35,039 bases of DNA from Candidatus Venteria ishoeyi (GTDB lineage Bacteria; Pseudomonadota; Gammaproteobacteria; Beggiatoales; Beggiatoaceae), in assembly GCF_030378065.1 (NCBI RefSeq), contig NZ_JAUCGJ010000050.1, forward strand, positions 1 to 35,039, read 5' to 3'. Below, in pieces: positions 8,375 to 14,424 of the stretch. Every line of letters starts with the position of its first letter. The first letter of the stretch is position 1. A model generated the notes under the pieces. That model did no database searches. It worked only from the letters and a program-made list of their open reading frames with translations, and was not told where the DNA came from. The translations under genes and the position numbers were made by a program.

Positions 8375-8532
8375 GGAGCGAGAATTTTATAACTTCAGCA
8401 ACTTGGCTGGTCTTTTTCTCCATTTTCTGCGTTCCGAAAACAGTTACATAGCTTGCTATGCGCCTGTTTTCACGCCTTGAAAATGAAAAAAAATCCTGCG
8501 CCCAGTTTCTGTATTTATTTTATCCTCACTCC
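8375..8532 (-). mobile_element. Small inverted-repeat element, family 2, copy 1 (158 bp)
   Basis: Reverse-orientation copy of the 158-bp element also found at 17711-17868 and 27558-27715. The ends GGAGCGAG and CTCACTCC form the terminal repeats, flanked on both sides by TAA (8372-8374 and 8533-8535). The centre holds a nested hairpin, GAAAACAG...CTGTTTTC enclosing CATAGC-AA-GCTATG. The element ends 14 bases before the start of the DUF4258 gene. The right-hand target repeat contributes to the AAGGA that serves as that gene's ribosome-binding site. Confidence 0.85.
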
Positions 8533-8546
8533 TAAGGAAATTAAAT

Positions 8547-8822
8547 TTGTTTGAACGAGAATATAATTTAATTTGTAGATGTGTTCGAGAAAAAAAGTAT
8601 GTTATGACTCATCATGCGCTAGATGAAATGATTACCGATGACTTACATATTAGAGACATAGAAAATATCATACTCAATGGCTCAATTATTCGCAGTGAGC
8701 AAGATGCCAAAACTTTGGAAATAAAATATATTGTCTATGGGGTAAGTTGCGATGGTTTTGAAGCTGAGGTAGTTGCTAAAATCAAAAATCAGCTTGTAAT
8801 TATTACGGTGTATTTATTATGA
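8547..8822 (+). CDS. DUF4258 protein, putative toxin of a type II toxin-antitoxin pair
   Basis: A 91-residue protein of DUF4258, a family with a compact RelE-like fold that usually sits before a YgiT-type zinc-finger gene. Visible features are MTHHALDEMITDDLHIRDIENIILNG in outline (the H-A-x-x-R/E-M helix followed by I-x-I-x-D) and a final hydrophobic strand LVIITVYLL. Translation appears to start at TTG 8547, with AAGGA at 8534-8538, spacing 8; no suitable ATG exists before the conserved region. The stop overlaps the antitoxin ATG (ATGA), the usual coupling. Because a 158-bp element ends 14 bases upstream, the original promoter may have been displaced. Toxicity is inferred from family and context. 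Confidence 0.75.
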   Translation: MFEREYNLICRCVREKKYVMTHHALDEMITDDLHIRDIENIILNGSIIRSEQDAKTLEIKYIVYGVSCDGFEAEVVAKIKNQLVIITVYLL

Positions 8823-9049
8823 AAGATACAATTTGTCCTGTTTGTGGAGAAGCAGCCAAGATAAAACCCATTGCTAAAGCCTTTGGGCGTGGTGAAATGC
8901 TGTTAGTGGTTGAGGATATACCTTTAATTGTTTGCCGTCATTGCCATGAGCAATATATTACTGCTGAAACTTTGCATGAAATTGAACGCTTGCAACAAAA
9001 TAAAATGCATCAAAAGCGTTTAATTCAAGTAGAAGATTTTGCAGCTTGA
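8819..9049 (+). CDS. YgiT-type zinc-finger protein, putative antitoxin
   Basis: A 76-residue protein with two Cys pairs, C6-P-V-C9 and C39-R-H-C42, that would bind one zinc as in the N-terminal half of MqsA. It has the VVEDIPLIVCRHCHEQY pattern typical of YgiT-type proteins and a helical tail. Unlike MqsA it lacks a C-terminal HTH domain, as is normal for the short partners of DUF4258 toxins. It overlaps the toxin stop by four bases. It is predicted to bind and neutralise the upstream protein. Confidence 0.8.
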   Translation: MKDTICPVCGEAAKIKPIAKAFGRGEMLLVVEDIPLIVCRHCHEQYITAETLHEIERLQQNKMHQKRLIQVEDFAA

Positions 9050-9111
9050 CTGGATCGCCGATTCCCACTTCCCACTTGGGTGAAAAAATTGGAACGCTTC
9101 CATTTTTGTTG

Positions 9112-9140
9112 TTAATTACCTAAATCTTTACCACGAAAAT
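9112..9140 (+). repeat. 29-bp dispersed motif, copy 1
   Basis: Identical except for one base to 13756-13784 (core CCTAAATCTTTACCACGA). Both copies lie in gaps next to toxin-antitoxin genes and are followed by a C-rich GTCCCC stretch and T-rich DNA. The function is unknown; they may be remnants of a larger shared repeat. Confidence 0.6.
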
Positions 9141-9184
9141 GATAACGTCCCCTTTATTATTAAATTTAATCAGGAGAATAAAGT

Positions 9185-9526
9185 TTGCTAAACTTCCCAA
9201 AAAAGTTTACTGGTTCTTGTTGGTGGTCATATGAGCCTGTTCAAATTAAAAGAGCTATATATAGAAAAGAAAAGGAAATAGTCATTGAATTTGAAAGCGA
9301 AGATTACATTTATTTGGTTACTCTGCTTTCACAAGATGGTCGTATTTTTGAAGGTGAATTTTCTGCCACAAAAGGAAATGAACATGAAAAAGGAAAAGTT
9401 ACTGGTAGGGTATACTGGGATGAAGCTGGTCCATTGCTAATTGGGAGTTGGCAAGAAGGTGGAAATGGAACATGGTTTGTCAGGCTTCATGAAGTCGAAC
9501 ATTTTGATGATGAGAACATTGATTAA
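9185..9526 (+). CDS. Hypothetical 113-residue protein
   Basis: Starts at TTG 9185 with AGGAG at 9172-9176, spacing 8, and no earlier ATG in frame. The protein is acidic, soluble and rich in beta-strand-like segments (EIVIEFESEDYIYLVTLLS, EGEFSATKG, GKVTGRVYW, LIGSWQEGGNGTWFVRL). The last part resembles the lipocalin-like or membrane-occupation style W-x-E-x-G-x-x-G-T-W pattern seen in small proteins that sense cell-surface compounds, but I cannot name a family. It stands alone between the DUF4258/YgiT pair and the transposase units. Confidence 0.55.
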   Translation: MLNFPKKFTGSCWWSYEPVQIKRAIYRKEKEIVIEFESEDYIYLVTLLSQDGRIFEGEFSATKGNEHEKGKVTGRVYWDEAGPLLIGSWQEGGNGTWFVRLHEVEHFDDENID

Positions 9527-9567
9527 GAAACTATTTTACCTCTATCCCAACGTCCAAGAAAATTAAG

Positions 9568-9582
9568 AAAATTAAGATAGCC
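9568..9582 (+). repeat. Solo end of a transposase unit, before the intron-like fragment
   Basis: AAAATTAAGATAGCC matches the inverted ends of the two intact transposase units (AAAATTAAGACAGCC) with one mismatch. A partial second copy, AAAATTAAG, lies directly before it at 9559-9567. The intron-like fragment begins three bases downstream, so an older unit appears to have been interrupted here. Confidence 0.55.
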
Positions 9583-9585
9583 ATT

Positions 9586-9743
9586 GTGCGACAAGCGAAG
9601 CTTGTCATTTCTAACAGAGTGAAAGTCTCTGTCTGGTATAATCAAGTAATTGATTACAAGAAGGTCTAACCAACCACCAGTAGCGAGTGTTGCGCCTTTG
9701 GCGGAGCGTTGCAAGCGGTTAAGTCTGCTGCAAACGTGAACAA
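9586..9743 (+). mobile_element. 5' fragment of a probable group II intron
   Basis: Starts with GTGCGAC, matching the GUGYG 5' end of group II introns. A series of stems follows: GACAAGC-GAA-GCTTGTC (9590-9606), CAGAG...CTCTG, TAATCAA-GTAA-TTGATTA and CGCC-TTT-GGCG. Segments of the kind seen in bacterial intron domain I follow (AGTAGCGAGT, GCAAACGTGAACAAGG). Only about 158 bases remain; there is no reverse transcriptase gene and no domain V/VI. It lies between a solo transposase-unit end and the full unit A. It could be another structured RNA, but no riboswitch pattern fits. Confidence 0.55.
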
Positions 9744-9745
9744 GG

Positions 9746-11047
9746 AAAATTAAGACAGCCATTAAAATATACCTAACACCAGTATTTCTGTTATCCTGTC
9801 CTAAACTTAAAACAGAGAGGCAAAGCCATGCCCATGCCACGCAAAGCACAAGTAAGCAAACACACCAACGGTCATTATCACTGCATCAGCCGCGCCGTGC
9901 GCCGTGCTTTTTTATGTGGTGTTGATAAGCAAAGTGGGTGTGATTACGAACATAGGCGGCAATGGATATTGGACAGGCTGGAACTGCTTGCCGGGCAGTT
10001 TTCAGTTGAGGTTTGCGCTTATGCCATTATGAGCAACCATTACCATTTGGTACTGCATGTGGATTATGAGCAGAGCTTGACCTGGGATGCTGAAGAAGTG
10101 GTCAAGCGTTGGTGTACTTTGTTTCCACCGCAGGCTTTAAAAGAAAGTGATGGTAAACAGTTTGATGATGAAGTAGTCAGCGCTTATTTTGCGCGGCTGG
10201 CGGCGGATGAGGAAAAGGTGGTCTTGTGGCGCGAGCGTCTGGCAGATTTAAGCTGGTTTATGCGCTGTCTGAATGAGCCAGTTGCACGGCAGGCCAATAA
10301 TGAAGATAAGTGTACCGGGCGGTTTTGGGAAGGGCGTTTTAAATCTCAGGCTTTATTGGATGATGCCGCTTTGATTAGCTGCATGGCGTATGTTGACCTC
10401 AATCCGGTACGCACCGCCATTGCGCAAACCCCGGAAGATTCTGAATTTACTTCTTTTGCAGCAAGAGTTGAGACTGAAAAAAAATCATCCTCAAAATCAC
10501 AAAGCCAATGGCTTTTACCTTTCGCTGAGACTAAAAAGACCGGGAAACTGCAAGCCACGCAGAATGCGCATGTTTGCCTGCCCATCAGCCAGGAAGAATA
10601 TTTTGAACTGGTGGACTGGACCGGGCGTTGTATTCGTGATGGTAAACGTGGCGCTATTCCCGCGCATATTCAGCCTATTTTGCAACGTTTGGAAATCAAG
10701 CAAGATAACTGGATAGATGGCATACAATATTATGGTAATCATTTTTATAAGGTTGTTGGCATTATGCGCCATTTACTGGAAGAAACTGAAAGGCAGGGAC
10801 AGAAATGGTTTAAGGGGCAAAGTGCTGCCCGATTATTATACCAATAACGCATATTTCCATTTTACATTGAACAATGTTTATGGCGTAAAAGTACCGCCAT
10901 AGTTAACTTGTGGCTAATTTTTGGTTTTTTCATGCAATCAGGGTGTTTTTTCTGATTTATTTCTGAGTTTTAATAATTTGACTGGTTGAGGAAATTGGAA
11001 TTTTAGTGTAGTTTTATATTTTTATTTTTTTGGATGTCTTAATTTTT
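9746..11047 (+). mobile_element. REP-associated transposase unit A with inverted ends
   Basis: A complete unit: the left end AAAATTAAGACAGCC (9746-9760) matches the complement of the right end GGATGTCTTAATTTT (11032-11046) at 14 of 15 positions. It contains the transposase gene and a conserved 190-base non-coding tail with the hairpin ATGGCG...CGCCAT at 10880-10900. Unit B (11406-12717) repeats the same DNA almost base for base. No target duplication was seen at the ends. Confidence 0.75.
9828..10847 (+). CDS. REP-associated tyrosine transposase (RAYT), copy A
   Basis: A 339-residue HUH endonuclease of the IS200-like Y1 superfamily, the class that acts on REP hairpins. It carries the HUH pair H71-Y-H73 in MSNHYHLVLHVD, the N-terminal strand HYHCISRAVRRAFLCG, the GRFWEGRFKSQAL segment, and the likely nucleophile Tyr188 in AYVDLNPVR. 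The long C-terminal extension past residue 210 is typical of RAYT proteins. It differs from copy B by about ten residues and has no frame damage, so both could be active. Start: ATG 9828; a second Met is codon 3; AGAGAGG lies just upstream. RAYTs are usually single-copy and domesticated, so two intact neighbours are notable. Confidence 0.9.
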   Translation: MPMPRKAQVSKHTNGHYHCISRAVRRAFLCGVDKQSGCDYEHRRQWILDRLELLAGQFSVEVCAYAIMSNHYHLVLHVDYEQSLTWDAEEVVKRWCTLFPPQALKESDGKQFDDEVVSAYFARLAADEEKVVLWRERLADLSWFMRCLNEPVARQANNEDKCTGRFWEGRFKSQALLDDAALISCMAYVDLNPVRTAIAQTPEDSEFTSFAARVETEKKSSSKSQSQWLLPFAETKKTGKLQATQNAHVCLPISQEEYFELVDWTGRCIRDGKRGAIPAHIQPILQRLEIKQDNWIDGIQYYGNHFYKVVGIMRHLLEETERQGQKWFKGQSAARLLYQ

Positions 11048-11055
11048 CTAAACCA

Positions 11056-11079
11056 AAACCCACGCAAGCGGGTTTTTTT
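11056..11079 (+). terminator. Intrinsic terminator after unit A
   Basis: AAACCC (11056-11061) and GGGTTT (11070-11075), with CGC/GCG extending the stem inwards, are followed by a run of seven T (11073-11079). It lies 9 bases beyond the right end of unit A. Confidence 0.75.
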
Positions 11080-11115
11080 ATGTCCAACCCCAAGCCCTCC
11101 CACCTCTCCAAAAAC

Positions 11116-11397
11116 GGGGACTCCCCACATGTCCCCCAATGTCCCCGCCTGTCCCCTGAAAACCCTGTTCTTTTATACAGTACCTGCAAAAAAATTAATT
11201 AAGTCCCTGATTACAAAGCCAGGGGACACAGGGGACATATAAAAGTTATCAACAAAGAACCCTTGGGTAGCTATAGAGAGAGTACTTTTTTATTATTTTT
11301 TATATAGATAGGCCATTTTTGTGTTACTCATTGATATGTTATACACTGACTATTTTAGGGTTTTAGGTGTCCCTCGTGTCCCCTATGCTATGTTCCC
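11116..11397. repeat. Cluster of GTCCCC motifs, iteron-like
   Basis: TGTCCCC occurs three times at exactly 10-base spacing (11130, 11140, 11150). It recurs inverted as GGGGACA at 11222 and 11231, and forward again as TGTCCCT, TGTCCCC and TGTTCCC between about 11368 and 11397. A GGGGAC also occurs at 11116. Between the clusters lies AT-rich DNA (11281-11340). This fills the gap between the two transposase units, with no gene. Helical-phase repeats with AT-rich DNA resemble protein-binding iterons of a replication or regulatory site; nothing else supports a function. Confidence 0.5.
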
Positions 11398-11405
11398 TGG
11401 AAGGG

Positions 11406-12717
11406 AAAATTAAGACAGCCATTAAAATATACCTAACACCAGTATTTCTGTTATCCTGTCCTAAACTTAAAACAGAGAGGCAAAGCCATGCCCATGCCAC
11501 GCAAAGCACAAGTAAGCAAACACACCAACGGTCATTATCACTGCATCAGCCGCGCCGTGCGCCGTGCTTTTTTATGTGGTGTTGATAAGCAAAGTGGGTG
11601 TGATTACGAACATAGGCGGCAATGGATATTGGACAGGCTGGAACTGCTTGCCGGGCAGTTTTCGGTTGAGGTTTGCGCTTATGCCATTATGAGCAACCAT
11701 TACCATTTGGTACTGCATGTGGATTATGAGCAGAGCTTGACCTGGGATGCTGAAGAAGTGGTCAAGCGTTGGTGTACCTTGTTTCCACCGCAGGCTTTAA
11801 AAGAAAGTGATGGCGAACAGTTTGATGATGAAGTAGTCAGTGCTTATTTTGCGCGGCTGGCGGCGGATGAGGAAAAGGTAGTCTTGTGGCGCGAGCGTCT
11901 GGCAGATTTAAGCTGGTTTATGCGCTGTCTGAATGAGCCGGTTGCACGGCAGGCCAATAAGGAAGATAAGTGTACCGGGCGGTTTTGGGAAGGGCGTTTT
12001 AAATCTCAGGCTTTATTGGATGATGCCGCTTTGATTAGCTGCATGGCGTATGTTGACCTCAATCCGGTACGCGCTGCCATTGCGCAAACCCCGGAAGATT
12101 CTGAATTTACTTCTTTTGCAGCAAGAGTTGAGACTGAAAAAAAATTATCCTCAAAACCACAAAGCCAATGGCTTTTACCTTTTGCTGAGACTAAAAAAAC
12201 CGGGAAACCTCAAGCCACGCAAAATACGCATGTTTGCCTGTCCATCAGCCAGGAAGAATATTTTGAACTGGTGGACTGGACCGGGCGTTGTATTCGTGAT
12301 GGTAAACGTGGTGCTATTCCCGCGCATATTCAGCCTATTTTGCAACGTTTGGAAATTAAGCAAGATAACTGGATAGATGGCATACAACATTATGGTAATC
12401 ATTTTTATAAGGTTGTTGGCATTATGCGCCATTTACTGGAAGAAACTGAAAGGCAGGGACAGAAATGGTTTAAGGGGCAAAGTGCTGCCCGATTGTTATA
12501 CCAATAACGCATATTTCCATTTTACATTGAACAATGTTTATGGCGTAAAAGTACCGCCATAGTTAACTTGTGGCTAATTTTTGGTTTTTTCATGCAATCA
12601 GGGTGTTTTTTCTGATTTATTTCTGATTTATTTCTGAGTTTTAATAATTTGACTGGTTGAGGAAATTGGAATTTTAGTGTAGTTTTATATTTTTATTTTT
12701 TTGGATGTCTTAATTTT
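11406..12717 (+). mobile_element. REP-associated transposase unit B with inverted ends
   Basis: The left end AAAATTAAGACAGCC is at 11406-11420 and the right end GGATGTCTTAATTTT at 12703-12717. Its interior is nearly identical to unit A, with an extra tandem copy of a 10-base TCTGATTTAT-like segment in the 3' tail near 12611-12630. Synonymous and amino-acid differences are few, so the duplication is recent. Confidence 0.75.
11488..12507 (+). CDS. REP-associated tyrosine transposase (RAYT), copy B
   Basis: A 339-residue near twin of copy A with all catalytic features intact: H71-Y-H73 and Tyr188 in AYVDLNPVR. Substitutions are concentrated after residue 190, for example SKSQSQ to SKPQSQ, NAHVCLPI to NTHVCLSI and QYYGN to QHYGN. 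Translation signals are the same as in copy A (AGAGAGG before ATG 11488). The direct tandem arrangement could recombine to delete one copy. Confidence 0.9.
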   Translation: MPMPRKAQVSKHTNGHYHCISRAVRRAFLCGVDKQSGCDYEHRRQWILDRLELLAGQFSVEVCAYAIMSNHYHLVLHVDYEQSLTWDAEEVVKRWCTLFPPQALKESDGEQFDDEVVSAYFARLAADEEKVVLWRERLADLSWFMRCLNEPVARQANKEDKCTGRFWEGRFKSQALLDDAALISCMAYVDLNPVRAAIAQTPEDSEFTSFAARVETEKKLSSKPQSQWLLPFAETKKTGKPQATQNTHVCLSISQEEYFELVDWTGRCIRDGKRGAIPAHIQPILQRLEIKQDNWIDGIQHYGNHFYKVVGIMRHLLEETERQGQKWFKGQSAARLLYQ

Positions 12718-12725
12718 TTTTACCT

Positions 12726-12876
12726 TGGCGTAAAAGTACCGCCATAGTTAACTTGTGGCTGATTTTTGGTTTTTTCATGCAATCAGGGTGTTTTTTTTGA
12801 TTTATTTCTGAGTTTTAATAATTTGACTGGTTGAGGAAATTGGAATTTTAGTGTAGTTTTATATTTTTATTTTTTT
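12726..12876 (+). repeat. Solo 3' tail of a transposase unit
   Basis: About 151 bases repeat the non-coding tail of units A and B, from the GGCG...CGCC hairpin through the GAGGAAATTGGAATTTTAGT segment to the T-rich end. It has no transposase gene and lacks the terminal GGATGTC. The first 8 bases after unit B join directly to it. It shows that the tail can be duplicated or retained independently. Confidence 0.8.
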
Positions 12877-12954
12877 AGAATCTTGTCAGTCAGGATGTGC
12901 GCAAAGCACTGCTCGGGTTGAAAATGTTTCGATGCGCTTACCTGCTAACGAGGC
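12877..12954. other. Short gap between the solo tail and vapC
   Basis: Non-repetitive DNA between the solo tail and the 3' end of the toxin gene; no feature recognised. Confidence 0.4.
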
Positions 12955-13404
12955 TTATGTTCGAGTCCAATCATCAAACTGCAACTCAGGATGCAACCCT
13001 TGCAAGTCGTCAAATCCCAAGTCACCACTGATTAAAACGCTGCCCGTCACAATTGCAGTCGCTGCCAACATCAAATCCACATTATGCCGCCGCATTTGCC
13101 TGGCACCAAGCGTGCGTTGTGTTTGCAAAGCTTTCTTCAAATCACCGAACAATTCCGCGCCTTCCGGGAATAACGGCAGAAGCTCGAAGTCTTGCGGTGC
13201 TTGCCATATTTGTTTTCTCACCAATTCTTTCTTATCTTCCGGCGCATTTGCTAAACCATATCCCAACTCGTATAGAGTCAACACTGAAACATAAATCTCA
13301 TCGCTTTCCGCCAGGCGTGCAAACCGATCCAGTATTGGGTCGTGGGCGGGTGCATCAGAATTGTAAAAATCCGATACGGTGTTGGAGTCAAGCAAGTAGT
13401 TCAT
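12955..13404 (-). CDS. PIN-domain toxin, VapC-like ribonuclease
   Basis: A 149-residue PIN-domain endoribonuclease. The acidic active-site residues expected to hold Mg2+ are present: D6 in MNYLLDSNTVSDF, E46 in LTLYELGYG, D110 in HNVDLMLAATA and D128 in LISGDLGFDDL. By family it would cleave tRNA or other structured RNA when released from its antitoxin. It begins 4 bases inside the end of the upstream antitoxin gene on the same strand (ATGA overlap). It appears intact. Confidence 0.9.
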   Translation of the reverse strand: MNYLLDSNTVSDFYNSDAPAHDPILDRFARLAESDEIYVSVLTLYELGYGLANAPEDKKELVRKQIWQAPQDFELLPLFPEGAELFGDLKKALQTQRTLGARQMRRHNVDLMLAATAIVTGSVLISGDLGFDDLQGLHPELQFDDWTRT

Positions 13405-13688
13405 GATTCATCATGCTTAAAAGCAAAGTTATCCTTGAACTCTTGCATATCACGTTTTAGCTGCACGGTATAATCACCCAATGCGATGGGATTTTCTTTA
13501 ACCCGCCGGGCCAATCTGGCCCATTTCGAAGTGTTTTGTTGTGAGGCTTTCGGGATGGCTTGCGGCATGGTTTCAGCATGTATACGCCGAACGCTTTCCA
13601 CCAGTCGCTCAATCAGTAACAGACGTTCATCAACAGGCAACTGTTCCGCTTGATGGAATAAACTTTCTATAGCTTGTGCGTTCATCAA
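13401..13688 (-). CDS. Antitoxin partner of the PIN-domain toxin
   Basis: A 95-residue protein whose N-terminus (AQAIESLFHQAEQLPVDERLLLIERLVESV) resembles the addiction-module-component helices found in partners of RelE/PIN toxins. A C-terminal tail, WARLARRVKENPIALGDYTV, follows and could be the toxin-binding part. Its identification rests mainly on position: it overlaps the vapC-like start by four bases. GGAAA upstream of the ATG suggests a fair ribosome-binding site. Confidence 0.7.
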   Translation of the reverse strand: MMNAQAIESLFHQAEQLPVDERLLLIERLVESVRRIHAETMPQAIPKASQQNTSKWARLARRVKENPIALGDYTVQLKRDMQEFKDNFAFKHDES

Positions 13689-13755
13689 TTTATTTCCTTT
13701 TTGAGGTGTACTTCATTTGTCAGGTTCAAATCGAAATTCATGACAACTTTTGGCA

Positions 13756-13784
13756 TTAATCACCTAAATCTTTACCACGAAAAT
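13756..13784 (+). repeat. 29-bp dispersed motif, copy 2
   Basis: Matches 9112-9140 with one mismatch and is likewise followed by a C-rich GTCCCCC stretch. It lies upstream of the antitoxin/VapC pair in the 241-base gap that otherwise holds nothing recognisable. Confidence 0.6.
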
Positions 13785-13929
13785 TGTCCCCCTTATTGCC
13801 TTTATTGCTGGTTTTCGAAGCAGTGAGTGGGCTATGGTCTCAAGCAAAAATGAGGTTGAGGATTAACTGCTATTCAGCATTAGGCAGACGCAACAAGGGC
13901 TGACTCGCTTAAGGTGACAGCTAAACCCA

Positions 13930-14184
13930 TCAATTTAACCCTAAGCGTACCCGCGCTTCAGCAAGCGAAACTTCGCGCCCGGCTTCTATATCCGCAAGTC
14001 CTTGGATAATGGTGCGCATAAATTCGATATTGGCTTCGGTACGTTGATAATCTTCCAAAGCTTGGATGACCGCCACACCTTCCCCGGCCTGAGTCAATAC
14101 GACAGGTTGATGACTGTCGGCGGCGCGGCGAACCACCAGTGTCGGGTTGGTTTGAATGTCGGTTAAAGGCAAGGTGAGTTGCAT
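13930..14184 (-). CDS. Phd/YefM-type antitoxin without a partner
   Basis: An 84-residue protein of the Phd/YefM superfamily. The N-terminal DNA-binding part MQLTLPLTDIQTNPTLVVRRA aligns with the usual S-x-x-E/D-A-R-x-x-L-x-x-L-V start. It is followed by QPVVLTQAGEGVAVIQALEDYQR, equivalent to the R-x-G-x-x-x-A-V-L-x-S-x-x-D-Y-E signature. The C-terminal helix ends in EVSLAEARVRLGLN. Partners normally follow immediately. Here the 241 bases downstream on this strand contain no toxin reading frame, so it is an orphan, perhaps kept as an anti-addiction factor or in decay. Confidence 0.75.
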   Translation of the reverse strand: MQLTLPLTDIQTNPTLVVRRAADSHQPVVLTQAGEGVAVIQALEDYQRTEANIEFMRTIIQGLADIEAGREVSLAEARVRLGLN

Positions 14185-14391
14185 GGTGTTTGTCCTCAGT
14201 TATTGAAACCACTGTACAAAAAACTAATAGCGCTTTCGCTTAGAATTTCAAATGCTTTCTTGTACAATTTAGCTGATTTTCACGAAATAATATACCCAAA
14301 TTAGATTAGGCTGACGATAAGAAACCCAATAAGGCCGAATGTTGGGCTTCGCCAAAAAACGAAAAAATGGGAAAAACGGGGACACAGTCCC

Positions 14392-14409
14392 TGGAAGCTC
14401 CAGCTTCCA
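14392..14409. terminator. Hairpin downstream of the recD2 gene
   Basis: TGGAAGCT - CC - AGCTTCCA, an 8-bp perfect stem 16 bases past the stop of the minus-strand helicase gene. There is no T run on the exit side, so termination is uncertain. Palindromes of this kind also occur as dispersed repeats. Confidence 0.35.
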
Positions 14410-14424
14410 CAAGCCATAATATTT

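Noticed and set aside
9523-9849. 108-codon minus-strand frame across the intron-like fragment
   Set aside because: It spans a transposase-unit end, an intron-like fragment and the start of the transposase gene, and is not homologous to anything I recognise; its existence is explained by those sequences.
11116-11397. CRISPR array
   Set aside because: The repeated units are 6-8 bases with 10-base or irregular spacing, far shorter than CRISPR repeats, and no cas gene is present.
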